NCBI GenBank assembly: GCA_020634165.1
Contig: JACKCF010000001.1
Location: 2,418,001 to 2,482,000, forward strand
DNA: 64,000 nucleotides
Reading direction: 5' to 3'
DNA from: Anaerolineaceae bacterium
Lineage (GTDB): Bacteria; Chloroflexota; Anaerolineae; Aggregatilineales; Phototrophicaceae
In this document: one piece after another, positions 51,999 through 60,773 of the stretch
Layout of the letters: the number at the start of each line of letters is the position of its first letter
How positions within the stretch are numbered: position 1 is the stretch's first letter
The notes under the pieces: model-generated
The model's input: only the letters and a program-made list of their open reading frames with translations
Told to the model about the DNA's origin: nothing
Databases searched by the model: none
Program-made: the position numbers and the translations under genes

Positions 51999-53665
51999 CC
52001 TAACCCTACCCAAAGCGAACGGTTTTCCTGACCTACCAAACAATTCCTCCGTGTGTCGAGGCGCTCAATCAAGTTCTCACCCTCTGAAATAGCATTTAGG
52101 TAGGTGAAGGGTGGCAACAACTCCAATGTTTCAATCTTTCCACTCATGTCAATAATAACTTTGCTGACCAACTGTTTTAAGATCTCCCGTTGCTGCTTGG
52201 GGCACAACTGCTGATATCGTGTTCCAATTTCACTCAGGATCGCCAGAGCGATATCCAGATCTTCGATATGGGAGCCACTTTCCTGTTTTAATGATTGTAA
52301 CGCATTTTCGATGCGTTCACGTTCAGCCTGGGCTTCTTGTGCCAGTCTGACATAGATATCATCGTTCATGCCAAGCTGTGTATAACCGCGCCACAGTTTA
52401 ATCTCTCTGCCCTTCACCCGTTCTAGGGCCTGCTGCAACACTTGCGCTTCCTGCCCTCTCTGACCAATATACTTTGTCACATCTTGCTGGTACACACGCC
52501 GTATCTCAGGTATCTGATCTGAATCCACTTGAATACAACTCAGATGACCACCAATCTGATCGTCAACTTGAGCACACCGAAATCGAATTTCACTGCTGCT
52601 CAAGCGATAATAAGTGGCACCTTTTTGGGTCCTGGAGGTATTAGGTTTCGAGCAGCGAAGCTTAATCAGATCACCATTCGCCCATCTCAGATGAACCAAC
52701 CCTTGTAGTAAATAGAAGTTGAGTTTGTTCGGCTGTGGCCGTCGGTTCCGTTTAGCCAAGATTTGCAGACCATGTTCAAACTCATCGGTTGAGACAATCG
52801 GTTCCCAGTTGCCCTTCACCGACTTGGGTTTGATATCAGCCCAGGTATTCTCGACCACTACCCATCCTGCGTAAAACCAGTTATGGAAGATGCGTGATAG
52901 AGCTTGTCGATTGAACACTTGCCGACCGCGTCGGTTGATACGAATAAAGGGTGTGCCATTTCGCAAGGTATAACCACGGGCTGAAAGGGCTTCACAGATG
53001 TCATTAAAGGTGGGGCCATCATGGAGAAGCAAGTCCCAGGCATAGCGCCAGATTTGAGCACGTTGAGGATCAATCTCGACCCATCGTCGGTAGCGATTGT
53101 GCTCCAAATTATCTGACCGATCTATCGAATCGATACGAGACTCGCGATTAGCATAACCATCCGGTGCTTTCCATGGCCAGTTACCTTGTAGCAGCTTGGA
53201 CAACATACCATATTTGACACGCCGACCAATAACTGCTGATTCGCGTCTTGCCATGCCGAACAGAATGTTCAGATACAGGCGATCATCCTCATGAGCGGGA
53301 TCTAAGTCAGGATGTGCGGCAAAACGTACATGAATGCCTATCTCAGTCATCTCGTCAATCGCTCGCAGTGCTTCTACATCGTCGCGACCAAAACGATCTG
53401 GAGTTGACGAGAAGATATGAGAGAATGCTCCTTTGCGAGCTTGCCTGAGCATGTCCTGATAGGAACTTCGATCTGCCGATGTACCGCTGTAATTGTCGAT
53501 GTACTCACGCCTGAAAGGAATACCTTCATATAATTTCAGCATGCGCTGCACATCGCGTCGCTGACCATCTTGAGATCGCTGTGGTGCCTGCACCTCTTCT
53601 GTGCTGGTCCGCAAGTAAATCACATAGCCTGATTGGGTGACGATCTGCCGCTGTTTGCGTCCCAT
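51938..53665 (-). CDS. Serine-type site-specific recombinase (large serine integrase family)
   Basis: 575 residues. Resolvase N-terminal domain with catalytic Ser21 in YLRTS, IDNYSGTSADRSSYQDML and TPDRFGRD; then a recombinase domain (about 165-300) with GYTLRNGTPF and FNRQALSRIFHNWFYAGWVV. A coiled-coil region lies near 410-480. The zinc-ribbon part looks reduced: the expected first CxxC is replaced by LVHLRWANGD, and later cysteines are kept (LRCSK, FRCAQ, LSCIQ). The last residues (TPDRTRTCASGSGGQRS) are encoded by the tRNA-Arg gene antisense, as when an element has inserted at a tRNA and the ORF reads out of it. ATG at 53665; weak upstream site. Confidence 0.88.
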   Translation of the reverse strand: MGRKQRQIVTQSGYVIYLRTSTEEVQAPQRSQDGQRRDVQRMLKLYEGIPFRREYIDNYSGTSADRSSYQDMLRQARKGAFSHIFSSTPDRFGRDDVEALRAIDEMTEIGIHVRFAAHPDLDPAHEDDRLYLNILFGMARRESAVIGRRVKYGMLSKLLQGNWPWKAPDGYANRESRIDSIDRSDNLEHNRYRRWVEIDPQRAQIWRYAWDLLLHDGPTFNDICEALSARGYTLRNGTPFIRINRRGRQVFNRQALSRIFHNWFYAGWVVVENTWADIKPKSVKGNWEPIVSTDEFEHGLQILAKRNRRPQPNKLNFYLLQGLVHLRWANGDLIKLRCSKPNTSRTQKGATYYRLSSSEIRFRCAQVDDQIGGHLSCIQVDSDQIPEIRRVYQQDVTKYIGQRGQEAQVLQQALERVKGREIKLWRGYTQLGMNDDIYVRLAQEAQAERERIENALQSLKQESGSHIEDLDIALAILSEIGTRYQQLCPKQQREILKQLVSKVIIDMSGKIETLELLPPFTYLNAISEGENLIERLDTRRNCLVGQENRSLWVGLGTPDRTRTCASGSGGQRSIH

Positions 53666-53705
53666 TTCTTATTTACCGTAAAAACTCATCTTACTGATTG
53701 AGCCA

Positions 53706-53927
53706 CTAGTGTAGTATGTTTTCTGACACATCTCGCTTTTCATCCGATTGCCCCAGGAGTGGGTGTTTCAATTCGTTTATGCCAATACAATCAATAGTCC
53801 CTAATGCTGACCGCGCGTGATTATATGAGCGAGGCACAGAGTCATTGACACAGAGCAATTCAGCGAGCGAAAAAACGCGCTTTATAGCAGATTGGGTAGA
53901 ATAGGTACTAGAAGGCAATGGATCCAT
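53706..53927 (-). CDS. Small hypothetical protein upstream of the recombinase
   Basis: 73 residues, same strand as the recombinase, 40 bp upstream of its start. RVFSLAELLCVNDSVPRSYNHARSAL could form a helix-turn-helix, as small recombination directionality factors do, but I recognise no family. There is no clear ribosome site. It may be non-coding. Confidence 0.3.
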   Translation of the reverse strand: MDPLPSSTYSTQSAIKRVFSLAELLCVNDSVPRSYNHARSALGTIDCIGINELKHPLLGQSDEKRDVSENILH

Positions 53928-54017
53928 AGTATATCAATTCAGTTATCAATGAGATGATTCTGTACACTATAAGTCAATATAGTACATTATTTCGTGATAA
54001 TCAACTCGATTGACAAC

Positions 54018-54045
54018 TTGGCAACAAATGTGACAGGATTATAAT
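54018..54045 (+). promoter_or_regulatory. Promoter of the XRE regulator gene
   Basis: TTGGCA (54018-54023), 16 bp, TATAAT (54040-54045), in an AT-rich stretch of about 400 bp. Five-base arms CTATA/TATAG at 53967-53982 lie about 35 bp upstream. Confidence 0.65.
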
Positions 54046-54101
54046 ATTAGTAGCAATATCAATTTCTGGCAGGTAAGGTGGATAAGAAGCAGGAGCACAG
54101 T

Positions 54102-54479
54102 ATGCCACACAAGAGCAACAAGCGGGCTGATGGCACGAACGGATATGACAAGCAGGAAGCAAAAAAGCAATTGGGCTTACGAGTGAAGCGCGCTCGTATG
54201 GATATAGATCTCAAGCAGGACGAACTGGCTGAATTGATGGGGATAAGTCAGGCAGTTGTTTCCAATGTCGAGAATGGTCTCACAACCATCGATGTGCCTG
54301 ATCTACCTCGTTGGGCTGCAGTACTTAACAAACCCATCATGTACTTTTACGAAGACGAAGGCATCTACTGGCAGCACAAGGCGCTCGATATCCTGAGGAT
54401 GTTTCCAGAGGAGCGGATTGAGTTTGTACTGCATCTGCTCAAAAACATGGCAATTAGCATGCATGAGCTCCATGGTTAG
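54102..54479 (+). CDS. XRE-family helix-turn-helix regulator
   Basis: 125 residues from ATG 54102, which has AGGAG 6-7 nt upstream; a GTG at 54078 is in frame but its spacing is poorer. Residues 29-85 hold a Cro/C1-type helix-turn-helix: RVKRARMDIDLKQDELAELMGISQAVVSNVENG (quoted as QDELAELMGIS and QAVVSNVENG). Likely regulator of the recombinase or of neighbouring element genes. Its own upstream region is AT-rich. Confidence 0.85.
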   Translation: MPHKSNKRADGTNGYDKQEAKKQLGLRVKRARMDIDLKQDELAELMGISQAVVSNVENGLTTIDVPDLPRWAAVLNKPIMYFYEDEGIYWQHKALDILRMFPEERIEFVLHLLKNMAISMHELHG

Positions 54480-54846
54480 GTTTATACAATGCCGCTAAAA
54501 AGAAACCATTATTGAGAAAGCAACCTTTCACCCCTGATCTATGCTCTCACAACATCGGTAGATGTGGAACCATAGAAACTTTTAGAAAACTCTTATGAAC
54601 TGAAAAAGTACACACCTGTTGATGTCTAATGTTAATGCGTAGCATCATGCAAAGTTCGAAAGCCTCATACAGGGTCGATAGGACAAATGGCTATTGGGAT
54701 GCTTGCCAATGATTTTTTCTTTGATCTCTCTGGCTATCTGTTGGCTCATTATGCTTTGTTTCCTTTCTCTCAGCCGTGACCACTGGATTCCGCCCCACAA
54801 TTTATGAGACACAGTTTTCGAGTTTAGAATTCTTGTCAATATATTG
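54480..54846. other. Gap with no supported gene
   Basis: 367 bp between the XRE gene and the LacI promoter, AT-rich. The only reading frame of any length is on the minus strand (54645-54839, 64 codons) and shows no family motif. No repeat or hairpin worth naming was seen. It may be decayed DNA. Confidence 0.5.
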
Positions 54847-54903
54847 TTGTGCTCAAACGAGAACTACGATATACTACGCAAAACGATTTGCAAAACGATT
54901 TGC
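54847..54903 (+). promoter_or_regulatory. lacI-type promoter with two overlapping operators
   Basis: TTGTGC (54847-54852), 17 bp, TATACT (54870-54875). Two copies of GCAAAACGATTTGC follow, at 54878-54891 and 54890-54903, sharing GC. Each has GCAAA and TTTGC arms around a central CG, the LacI-family operator form. They cover the expected start site (about 54882), so negative autoregulation is the natural reading. Confidence 0.72.
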
Positions 54904-54934
54904 ATATTAGAGATAGTTTTCTGGAATCATTCTT

Positions 54935-55933
54935 TTGACTACCATTAAGCGCGTTGCACAGCATGCTGGCGTTTCAATCACTTCTGTATCCCATGCTATC
55001 AATCACCCCAATCGGGTATCTGATACTATGCGTCGCCGGGTTGAAAAAGCGATTGAAGAACTGGGATACCATCCAAATCCGGCAGCACAAAACTTGCGTA
55101 CAGGGCGTACAAACCTCATTGCTCTGTTAATTCCTGATATCTGTAATCCTTTTTATCCTGAGCTTGTCCAGGTTATCCAGACGCAGGTCAGTCGTGTCGG
55201 CTTAGACACGCTGATTTTCAACACGGATGTTCCTGGCAACTTATCTGGTACACATATGACTGAATATCTCAGTCAAATTGGGCAGAATCGCTTCGATGGC
55301 GTCATTGTTGCCAGTGAAGCGCTAGTAGGTCACGAACATGTGCTAGAGGATCTAGATTTGCCTGCTGTTTACATTGGGCACCTGAGTGAGCCGATAATTG
55401 ACAACGTGACTATTGATGACTTTGCTGCTGCTTATATGGCAACAGAATATCTGATCAAAAAAGGGCATCAACGCATTGCACACATTAGCGGCGAACCCAA
55501 ATTTTTCGCTGGCAAACAACGGCAGCAAGGTTACGAAAAGGCCTTATTAGATCACGATTTGGCGGTGTATCCGAACTATATCTACGCAGGAACATTCTTG
55601 CGTCCAGCAGGTAGAGAAGGCATACGCGTACTGCTGACGCAGCCAGCGCCACCAACAGCAGTCTTCATTGCAAACTCACAAATGGCTATCGGCGCCCTGG
55701 CGACTTTATCCGATATGGGTAAGCAGGTGCCAGAGGATATTGCTATTGTCACATTTGACGATATAGCAGAAATGGAGGATATCCGCCCGACACTCACAAC
55801 CATTGATTACAGTCCGCGTCTGATCGCTCATCATGCGATCCAACTACTATTTGAGAGGCTGGAGGGGACAACACCAGATCCACCACGATCAATTCGTGTC
55901 CCCTTTTCACTCCTGAAGCGAAACTCCGCGTAG
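54935..55933 (+). CDS. LacI-family transcriptional repressor
   Basis: 332 residues starting at TTG 54935. The N-terminal helix-turn-helix reads TIKRVAQHAGVSITSVSHAIN with hinge RVEKAIEELGYHPNPAAQNLRTGRT. The C-terminal sugar-binding domain has DICNPFYPELVQ, RFDGVIVASE and IAIVTFDDIAEMEDIRPTLTTID. It probably represses the transporter and glycosidase genes that follow and its own promoter; the inducer is likely a sugar from that pathway. The gene lies 148 bp before the binding-protein gene. Confidence 0.93.
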   Translation: MTTIKRVAQHAGVSITSVSHAINHPNRVSDTMRRRVEKAIEELGYHPNPAAQNLRTGRTNLIALLIPDICNPFYPELVQVIQTQVSRVGLDTLIFNTDVPGNLSGTHMTEYLSQIGQNRFDGVIVASEALVGHEHVLEDLDLPAVYIGHLSEPIIDNVTIDDFAAAYMATEYLIKKGHQRIAHISGEPKFFAGKQRQQGYEKALLDHDLAVYPNYIYAGTFLRPAGREGIRVLLTQPAPPTAVFIANSQMAIGALATLSDMGKQVPEDIAIVTFDDIAEMEDIRPTLTTIDYSPRLIAHHAIQLLFERLEGTTPDPPRSIRVPFSLLKRNSA

Positions 55934-56016
55934 CAGTACGAAACCAGCCTAAAAATAATAACGCTTCAGGACAGGATAACAAGAATGAATCTGTGCCCAA
56001 TAAGGAGGAGCTATTG

Positions 56017-56063
56017 AAATAAGTTATTTGATCCTGAACGAAGCAGCTTTAGACAAAACGTTT
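56017..56063 (+). promoter_or_regulatory. Operator-like sites before the transporter operon
   Basis: AAATAA-G-TTATTT (56017-56029) is a hyphenated palindrome. AAACGTTT (56056-56063) has the central CG and A/T arms of the LacI operator, a weaker match to the site upstream of the repressor gene. It lies 19 nt before the binding-protein start and could mediate repression by the LacI protein. No promoter hexamers were recognised. Confidence 0.35.
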
Positions 56064-56081
56064 CTTTAAGGAGAAGCAACT

Positions 56082-57839
56082 ATGAAAAACAAGTTGTCAC
56101 GATTTCGATTTGTTACCTACCTTGTTGTCTTCGCGCTATTGCTGGTGACGGCGATTAACATTGTCGCGCAAGACATACCCGATGTCCCTCGTGAGCGAAC
56201 ACTGATATTTGAGAACATCAGCCAGCGCGTCACCACACCGGATAACTACAATCCGCTTCTAAACGGCTCCCTGAAGCATGCTGGCCTTCAGCAAGTCGGA
56301 TTTGAATCGTTGTTTTACTATAATTATGAAACGGGCGAGATTATTCCCTGGCTAGCCGAAAGCTTCGAATACAACGACGATTTCACCGAAGTAACGATCA
56401 AACTGCGTGAGGGTGCCATGTGGAGTGACGGCGAAGCCTTTAACGCTGACGATGTCGTCTTCACGATTAACTTGTTGATTGCAAATGCGCCTGAACTATC
56501 ATTCTCGAATGACCATGCGAGTTTCGTACAAAACATTGAAGCTGTGGATGACTTGACGGTCAAAATCACCTTAAAAGGTCCAAATCCGCGTTATATTTTC
56601 GATGTTTTCGCGGTGCGTATTTACAATTCCACATATATCGTTCCAGAGCACATCTTTGCTGATATTGATCCCTCGACTTTCTTGAATTTTGATCTTGAGC
56701 AGGGCTGGCCCGTCACCACCGGACCATATCAGTTGGTTATTTCCAATCAGACCGAAACCGTATGGGATCGGCGTGAGACATGGTGGGCAGCAGAAACTGG
56801 TTTCCAAGAAATGCCTGAACCTGAACGGGTGATTTTCCTAACAGCAGGTAGTGAGGAACGCCGTGCTGCTATGGCCATCAACAATGAGTTGGATACGCTC
56901 TGGTTGATGGGGCGTAGCACGTTTGAAACCGTAACAGCACAAAACCCCGATGTAGAGAGTTGGTTCCCGGAACCCCCTTATGCTTACCTCGACCCATGCC
57001 CACGCTATCTCGTCGTCAATAATATGGTTGCGCCGTTTGACAATCCTGATCTACGCTGGGCAGTCAGCTACGCCATTGACCGTGACGTTCTGGTAGACAT
57101 CGCATGGGAAGGTCTGACGACAACATCCGAATGGCTGCTGCCAGACTATGCACCGCTACAACCCTATATGGATAGCATTGCTGATCTGTTGCAGGACTAT
57201 CCGCCACTGGAATACAACCTGGATCGGGTCGATGAGATCATGACGGCCAATGGTTATACGAAGGACGACGTTGGCCTGTGGGTGGATGCAAATGGCAATC
57301 GCGTCGAAATGGACCTCGTTGTTCGTCAAGGCGAAGCCTTCCAAGTGAAGATGGTACCCGTACTGGCCGAATTGCTGCAGCGGGCAGGCTTTGACGCCAG
57401 TTTCAAGCTACAGGATATTGGTGCCTTTACCGAAACGTTGAATTCAGGCCGTGCCAATGCCTGGATTGATGTGTCCTGTGGTAGTGTGCGCGATCCATAT
57501 CGTACGATGGATAACTTCCACAGCCGTCATGCACCCGCAATCGGTGAAACGGCAACTGGCGCTCGTTCACGATGGATCAACGAAGATTACGATGTCATTG
57601 TCGATGAGATGGCGCGCACAGGGGTTGATGACCCGCGATTGCAAGAATTGTTCCACGACGCTATGGCAATCTGGCTGCCTGAGCTGCCAGCCATGCCACT
57701 GACCCAAGCGTCTCTGCTTTCCTCATTTAATAATCACTACTGGACTAACTGGCCAACGGTCGATAACAACTACATTCACCCAGGTCACTGGTGGTCAACG
57801 GCACTCCTGCTTGTCACAGCGGTAGAGCCCGCTCAATAA
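56082..57839 (+). CDS. ABC transporter substrate-binding protein, peptide/oligosaccharide type (SBP_bac_5)
   Basis: 585 residues. A signal peptide (about 1-29, ending INIVAQ) is followed by the family-5 binding-protein fold: LAESFEYNDDFTEVTIKLREGAMWSDGEAFNADDVVFT (quoted partly: FTVTIKLREG-type, SDGEAFNADDVVF). RYLVVNNMVAPFDNPDLRWAVSYAIDR is the hinge segment. The family binds oligopeptides, and in several lineages oligosaccharides. The company of GH172 and GH32 genes suggests a sugar ligand. No lipobox cysteine was seen, so anchoring is unclear. AAGGAG precedes the start. A strong hairpin follows it. Confidence 0.93.
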   Translation: MKNKLSRFRFVTYLVVFALLLVTAINIVAQDIPDVPRERTLIFENISQRVTTPDNYNPLLNGSLKHAGLQQVGFESLFYYNYETGEIIPWLAESFEYNDDFTEVTIKLREGAMWSDGEAFNADDVVFTINLLIANAPELSFSNDHASFVQNIEAVDDLTVKITLKGPNPRYIFDVFAVRIYNSTYIVPEHIFADIDPSTFLNFDLEQGWPVTTGPYQLVISNQTETVWDRRETWWAAETGFQEMPEPERVIFLTAGSEERRAAMAINNELDTLWLMGRSTFETVTAQNPDVESWFPEPPYAYLDPCPRYLVVNNMVAPFDNPDLRWAVSYAIDRDVLVDIAWEGLTTTSEWLLPDYAPLQPYMDSIADLLQDYPPLEYNLDRVDEIMTANGYTKDDVGLWVDANGNRVEMDLVVRQGEAFQVKMVPVLAELLQRAGFDASFKLQDIGAFTETLNSGRANAWIDVSCGSVRDPYRTMDNFHSRHAPAIGETATGARSRWINEDYDVIVDEMARTGVDDPRLQELFHDAMAIWLPELPAMPLTQASLLSSFNNHYWTNWPTVDNNYIHPGHWWSTALLLVTAVEPAQ

Positions 57840-57855
57840 ATCAACTTCGCTTTTG

Positions 57856-57885
57856 GTGTGTCCGATACGTGTGTATCGGACACAC
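57856..57885 (+). terminator. 13-bp hairpin after the binding-protein gene
   Basis: GTGTGTCCGATAC/GTATCGGACACAC around GTGT, perfect over 13 bp. No T run follows directly. Such hairpins behind binding-protein genes usually stabilise the upstream mRNA and lower expression of the permease genes. Confidence 0.75.
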
Positions 57886-57920
57886 GTTGTTGAATCGCTT
57901 TTTATTCGGAGATTCCTACT

Positions 57921-58907
57921 ATGCCTTATTTCGTGCGGCGCTTGATCATGTTTGTTGTTGTCGTGATTTTCGCTGCGACGCTCAATTTTATCATCCCAAG
58001 GTTGGCACCTGGCGATCCGATTTCTTCTGTTCTTGAAGAACTACGGGCACGTGGTCAAACGGTACAGGCAGAGGACGATATTGTCGCAGTCTATCGTGAA
58101 CGCTTTGGGTTGGATAAACCCCTGCACGAGCAATACATCAGCTATCTGGTCAATACCTTGCAATTTGATCTAGGGTATTCGATCAGCTACTTCCCGCAAA
58201 CAGTAGAATCAGCATTGCTTAACGCACTCCCGTGGACAATTGGCTTGTTAGCAGTTTCTACGTTTATGGCCTTTGCCCTGGGTACCTTGCTGGGGGCGCT
58301 GCTGGCATGGCCACGTGCTCCTCAATTCCTCCAAGGGCTGATTCCCTTGTTCATGCTATTAAGTGCGATTCCATACTATCTGCTTGCACTATTGCTGATG
58401 TACGTCTTTGGATTCTTATTAAAGGTGCTCCCGCTTGGTGGTGCCTATACATCTGCAACCGTGCCCTCCCTGAGCTTGCCCTTTATCCTCGACGTCATCA
58501 AACACGGCATTTTGCCTGGCCTGTCAATTACCTTGGCGGGACTGGGCTTTTGGGCATTGGGGATGCGCGGAACGATGGTGACAATTCAGGGCGAAGACTA
58601 CCTGACACTGGCAGAAGCAAAAGGCCTACGCGACCGACGCATCTTTTTTGGCTATGCCGTTCGGAACGCCTTACTCCCACAAATTACGGCACTGGCGATC
58701 GCACTAGGGAGTGTCGCCTCTGGGGCTGTATTGGTCGAAGTTGTATTCAACTATCCAGGCGTCGGTTGGCTACTCTACAACGCCTTGCGAAGCTCAGACT
58801 ATTACTTGATCCAGGGCGTGGCATTTTTCCTCGTGTTGACGGTAGCATTGGCGGTCCTTGTTGTAGACCTGATTTACCCGCTTCTCGACCCGCGAATTGT
58901 CCGCTAG
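57921..58907 (+). CDS. ABC permease, DppB/OppB type
   Basis: 328 residues, about six transmembrane helices. An N-terminal helix is followed by the PRLAPGDPI segment. The EAA-loop region RGTMVTIQGEDYLTLAEAKGLRDRRIFFGYAVRNALLPQITALAI (quoted in pieces: EDYLTLAEAKGL, NALLPQITA) contacts the ATPases. It is the first permease of the importer and starts 81 bp after the binding-protein stop, with CGGAG upstream. Confidence 0.93.
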   Translation: MPYFVRRLIMFVVVVIFAATLNFIIPRLAPGDPISSVLEELRARGQTVQAEDDIVAVYRERFGLDKPLHEQYISYLVNTLQFDLGYSISYFPQTVESALLNALPWTIGLLAVSTFMAFALGTLLGALLAWPRAPQFLQGLIPLFMLLSAIPYYLLALLLMYVFGFLLKVLPLGGAYTSATVPSLSLPFILDVIKHGILPGLSITLAGLGFWALGMRGTMVTIQGEDYLTLAEAKGLRDRRIFFGYAVRNALLPQITALAIALGSVASGAVLVEVVFNYPGVGWLLYNALRSSDYYLIQGVAFFLVLTVALAVLVVDLIYPLLDPRIVR

Positions 58908-58929
58908 CTGTTAGGACGAGACAAAACTT

Positions 58930-59802
58930 ATGATACGTAAAAACATAATTCAACGAGTTGCCCACAGCGCCACCTATATGCTTAGAAATCCCAAATTGCT
59001 ACTCGGATTTAGCCTACTTGTCTTCCTGCTGCTGATCGGTATAGCTGGCCCCTTGTTTGTAGATACAGAAAAAGCACGTCCAATTTCAGTACCATCCAAC
59101 ATGCCACCATCAGCAGAATACCCGCTCGGAACGGATAGCGGTGGGCGCGATATTCTCGCAGTCATCGTTGTGGGCACACCTCAGACATTGCGCATGGGCG
59201 TACTCGCAGGGTTCTTCGGCGTATTGCTAGGTACGATGCTGGGTTTGTTTGCAGGCTTCTACGGTGGCTATATAGACCTGATTATCAGTGGATTAACCGA
59301 TACCATGCTGACGATCCCGCCGCTAGCCGTGCTGCTAGTCGTTGCGGCCTCTGTGCGCTCTGTTAGTGTAGATACGATGGCGATAATTATCGCGGCACTA
59401 TCATGGATGTTCCCAGCGCGCACCATCCGCGCACAGGTGTTGTCCCTCAAAGAGCAACCCTATATATCAATGGCCCGGTTAGGTGGACTCGGTAACTTTC
59501 GCATCATCATTGAAGAGATTCTTCCGAATATATTGCCGCTGGCCGCTGCCAGTTTCGTCGGCGCAACGTCCGGTGCGATTTTGGCAGGCATTGGGCTAGA
59601 AGTACTGGGGCTTGGGCCACAGCGTGCCCCGACATTGGGTATGACCATTTATTGGGCACTGCTCTACTCTGCACTCATACGCGGCATGTGGTGGTGGTGG
59701 CTACCACCAATCTTGATTCTGATTATCTTGTTTGTTGGTCTATTCCTGACAAGTGCAGCGCTTGATGAATATGTGAACCCCAGACTGAGGAGCAAAAGAT
59801 GA
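58930..59802 (+). CDS. ABC permease, DppC/OppC type
   Basis: 290 residues. The N-terminal helix and loop with PLGTDSGGRDILA are typical of the DppC subfamily. The EAA loop region EQPYISMARLGGLGNFRII and ILPNILPLAAASF. It overlaps the following ATPase gene by 4 bp (ATGA), giving translational coupling. Confidence 0.93.
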   Translation: MIRKNIIQRVAHSATYMLRNPKLLLGFSLLVFLLLIGIAGPLFVDTEKARPISVPSNMPPSAEYPLGTDSGGRDILAVIVVGTPQTLRMGVLAGFFGVLLGTMLGLFAGFYGGYIDLIISGLTDTMLTIPPLAVLLVVAASVRSVSVDTMAIIIAALSWMFPARTIRAQVLSLKEQPYISMARLGGLGNFRIIIEEILPNILPLAAASFVGATSGAILAGIGLEVLGLGPQRAPTLGMTIYWALLYSALIRGMWWWWLPPILILIILFVGLFLTSAALDEYVNPRLRSKR

Positions 59803-60773
59803 CACAAGACGTTTCACTTCAGGTTAACAATTTGCGGGTTCACTACCATACCCAAGATCAAGCTGTCAAAGCTGTCGATGATGTTACGTTTTCGCTGTAT
59901 GCTGGTGAGAGGTTGGGTATTGTGGGCGAATCGGGGTCGGGTAAATCGACTCTGGCACTGGCGCTCATGCGTCTACATAAACCACCTGCGAAAATTGAAG
60001 GTGGCGAAGTCATATTAGGTGAAACAGACATTCTCAAGGTCAATCGTGAGCAGATGCGACAGGTCAGGTGGAGCGAAATCTCGTTTATTCCACAAGGCTC
60101 CATGAATTCGTTGAACCCCGTGATGAAGATCAAGCATCAAATGTCGGATGCGATCAAAGCACACCAACAGGGATGGACTCAACAAAAAATCTCGGATCGC
60201 ATTAGCGACTTGCTGGGCCGGGTTGGGCTGTCTAATAGCATCGCAGATATGTATCCTCACGAACTAAGTGGTGGTATGAAGCAACGTGTCTGCATTGCCC
60301 TTGCGATTGTACTCGAGCCGCGTGCTATCATCGCTGACGAACCGACCAGTGCGTTGGATGTGGTCGTTCAACGAGTCGTCATCCAGACCCTTAACGACAT
60401 TCAACAGCAGCTCAATGCAGCCATGATTATCATTGGTCATGATATGGGTTTGATGGCGCAGTCCGTAGATCGTTTAGCTGTGATGTATGCTGGCAAAATG
60501 GTTGACGTTTCGCCGGTATCGTCGTTTTTCAATGATCCGTTACATCCCTATAGTCAGCTGTTGATTTCCTCGTTGCCGTCTCCAGATGAAAAGCGCGAGC
60601 TAACAGGCATCCCGGGCATGCAGCCCTCCTTACTTGATCTGCCGTCAGGCTGTGCATTCCATCCGCGCTGCCCAATAGCCGTCGAAAAATGCAGACAACA
60701 AATCCCACCTCTGCGCCAAATCGAGGAATCTCGCCGTACCGCCTGCCACCTTGTTGAGGAAAAATTACGATGA
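59799..60773 (+). CDS. ABC transporter ATPase, DppD/OppD type
   Basis: 324 residues. Walker A GESGSGKSTL (about 45-54), signature LSGGMKQRV, Walker B AIIADEPTSALD. The C-terminal oligopeptide motif CAFHPRCPIAVEKCRQ (about 287-302) is present, with three or four cysteines that in this family can bind an iron-sulfur cluster or metal. AGGAG upstream; its stop overlaps the next gene. Confidence 0.95.
   Translation: MTQDVSLQVNNLRVHYHTQDQAVKAVDDVTFSLYAGERLGIVGESGSGKSTLALALMRLHKPPAKIEGGEVILGETDILKVNREQMRQVRWSEISFIPQGSMNSLNPVMKIKHQMSDAIKAHQQGWTQQKISDRISDLLGRVGLSNSIADMYPHELSGGMKQRVCIALAIVLEPRAIIADEPTSALDVVVQRVVIQTLNDIQQQLNAAMIIIGHDMGLMAQSVDRLAVMYAGKMVDVSPVSSFFNDPLHPYSQLLISSLPSPDEKRELTGIPGMQPSLLDLPSGCAFHPRCPIAVEKCRQQIPPLRQIEESRRTACHLVEEKLR

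Noticed and set aside
54645..54839. 64-codon minus-strand frame between XRE and LacI genes
   Set aside because: A weak AAAGGA site precedes only an internal ATG, and no recognisable motif is present.
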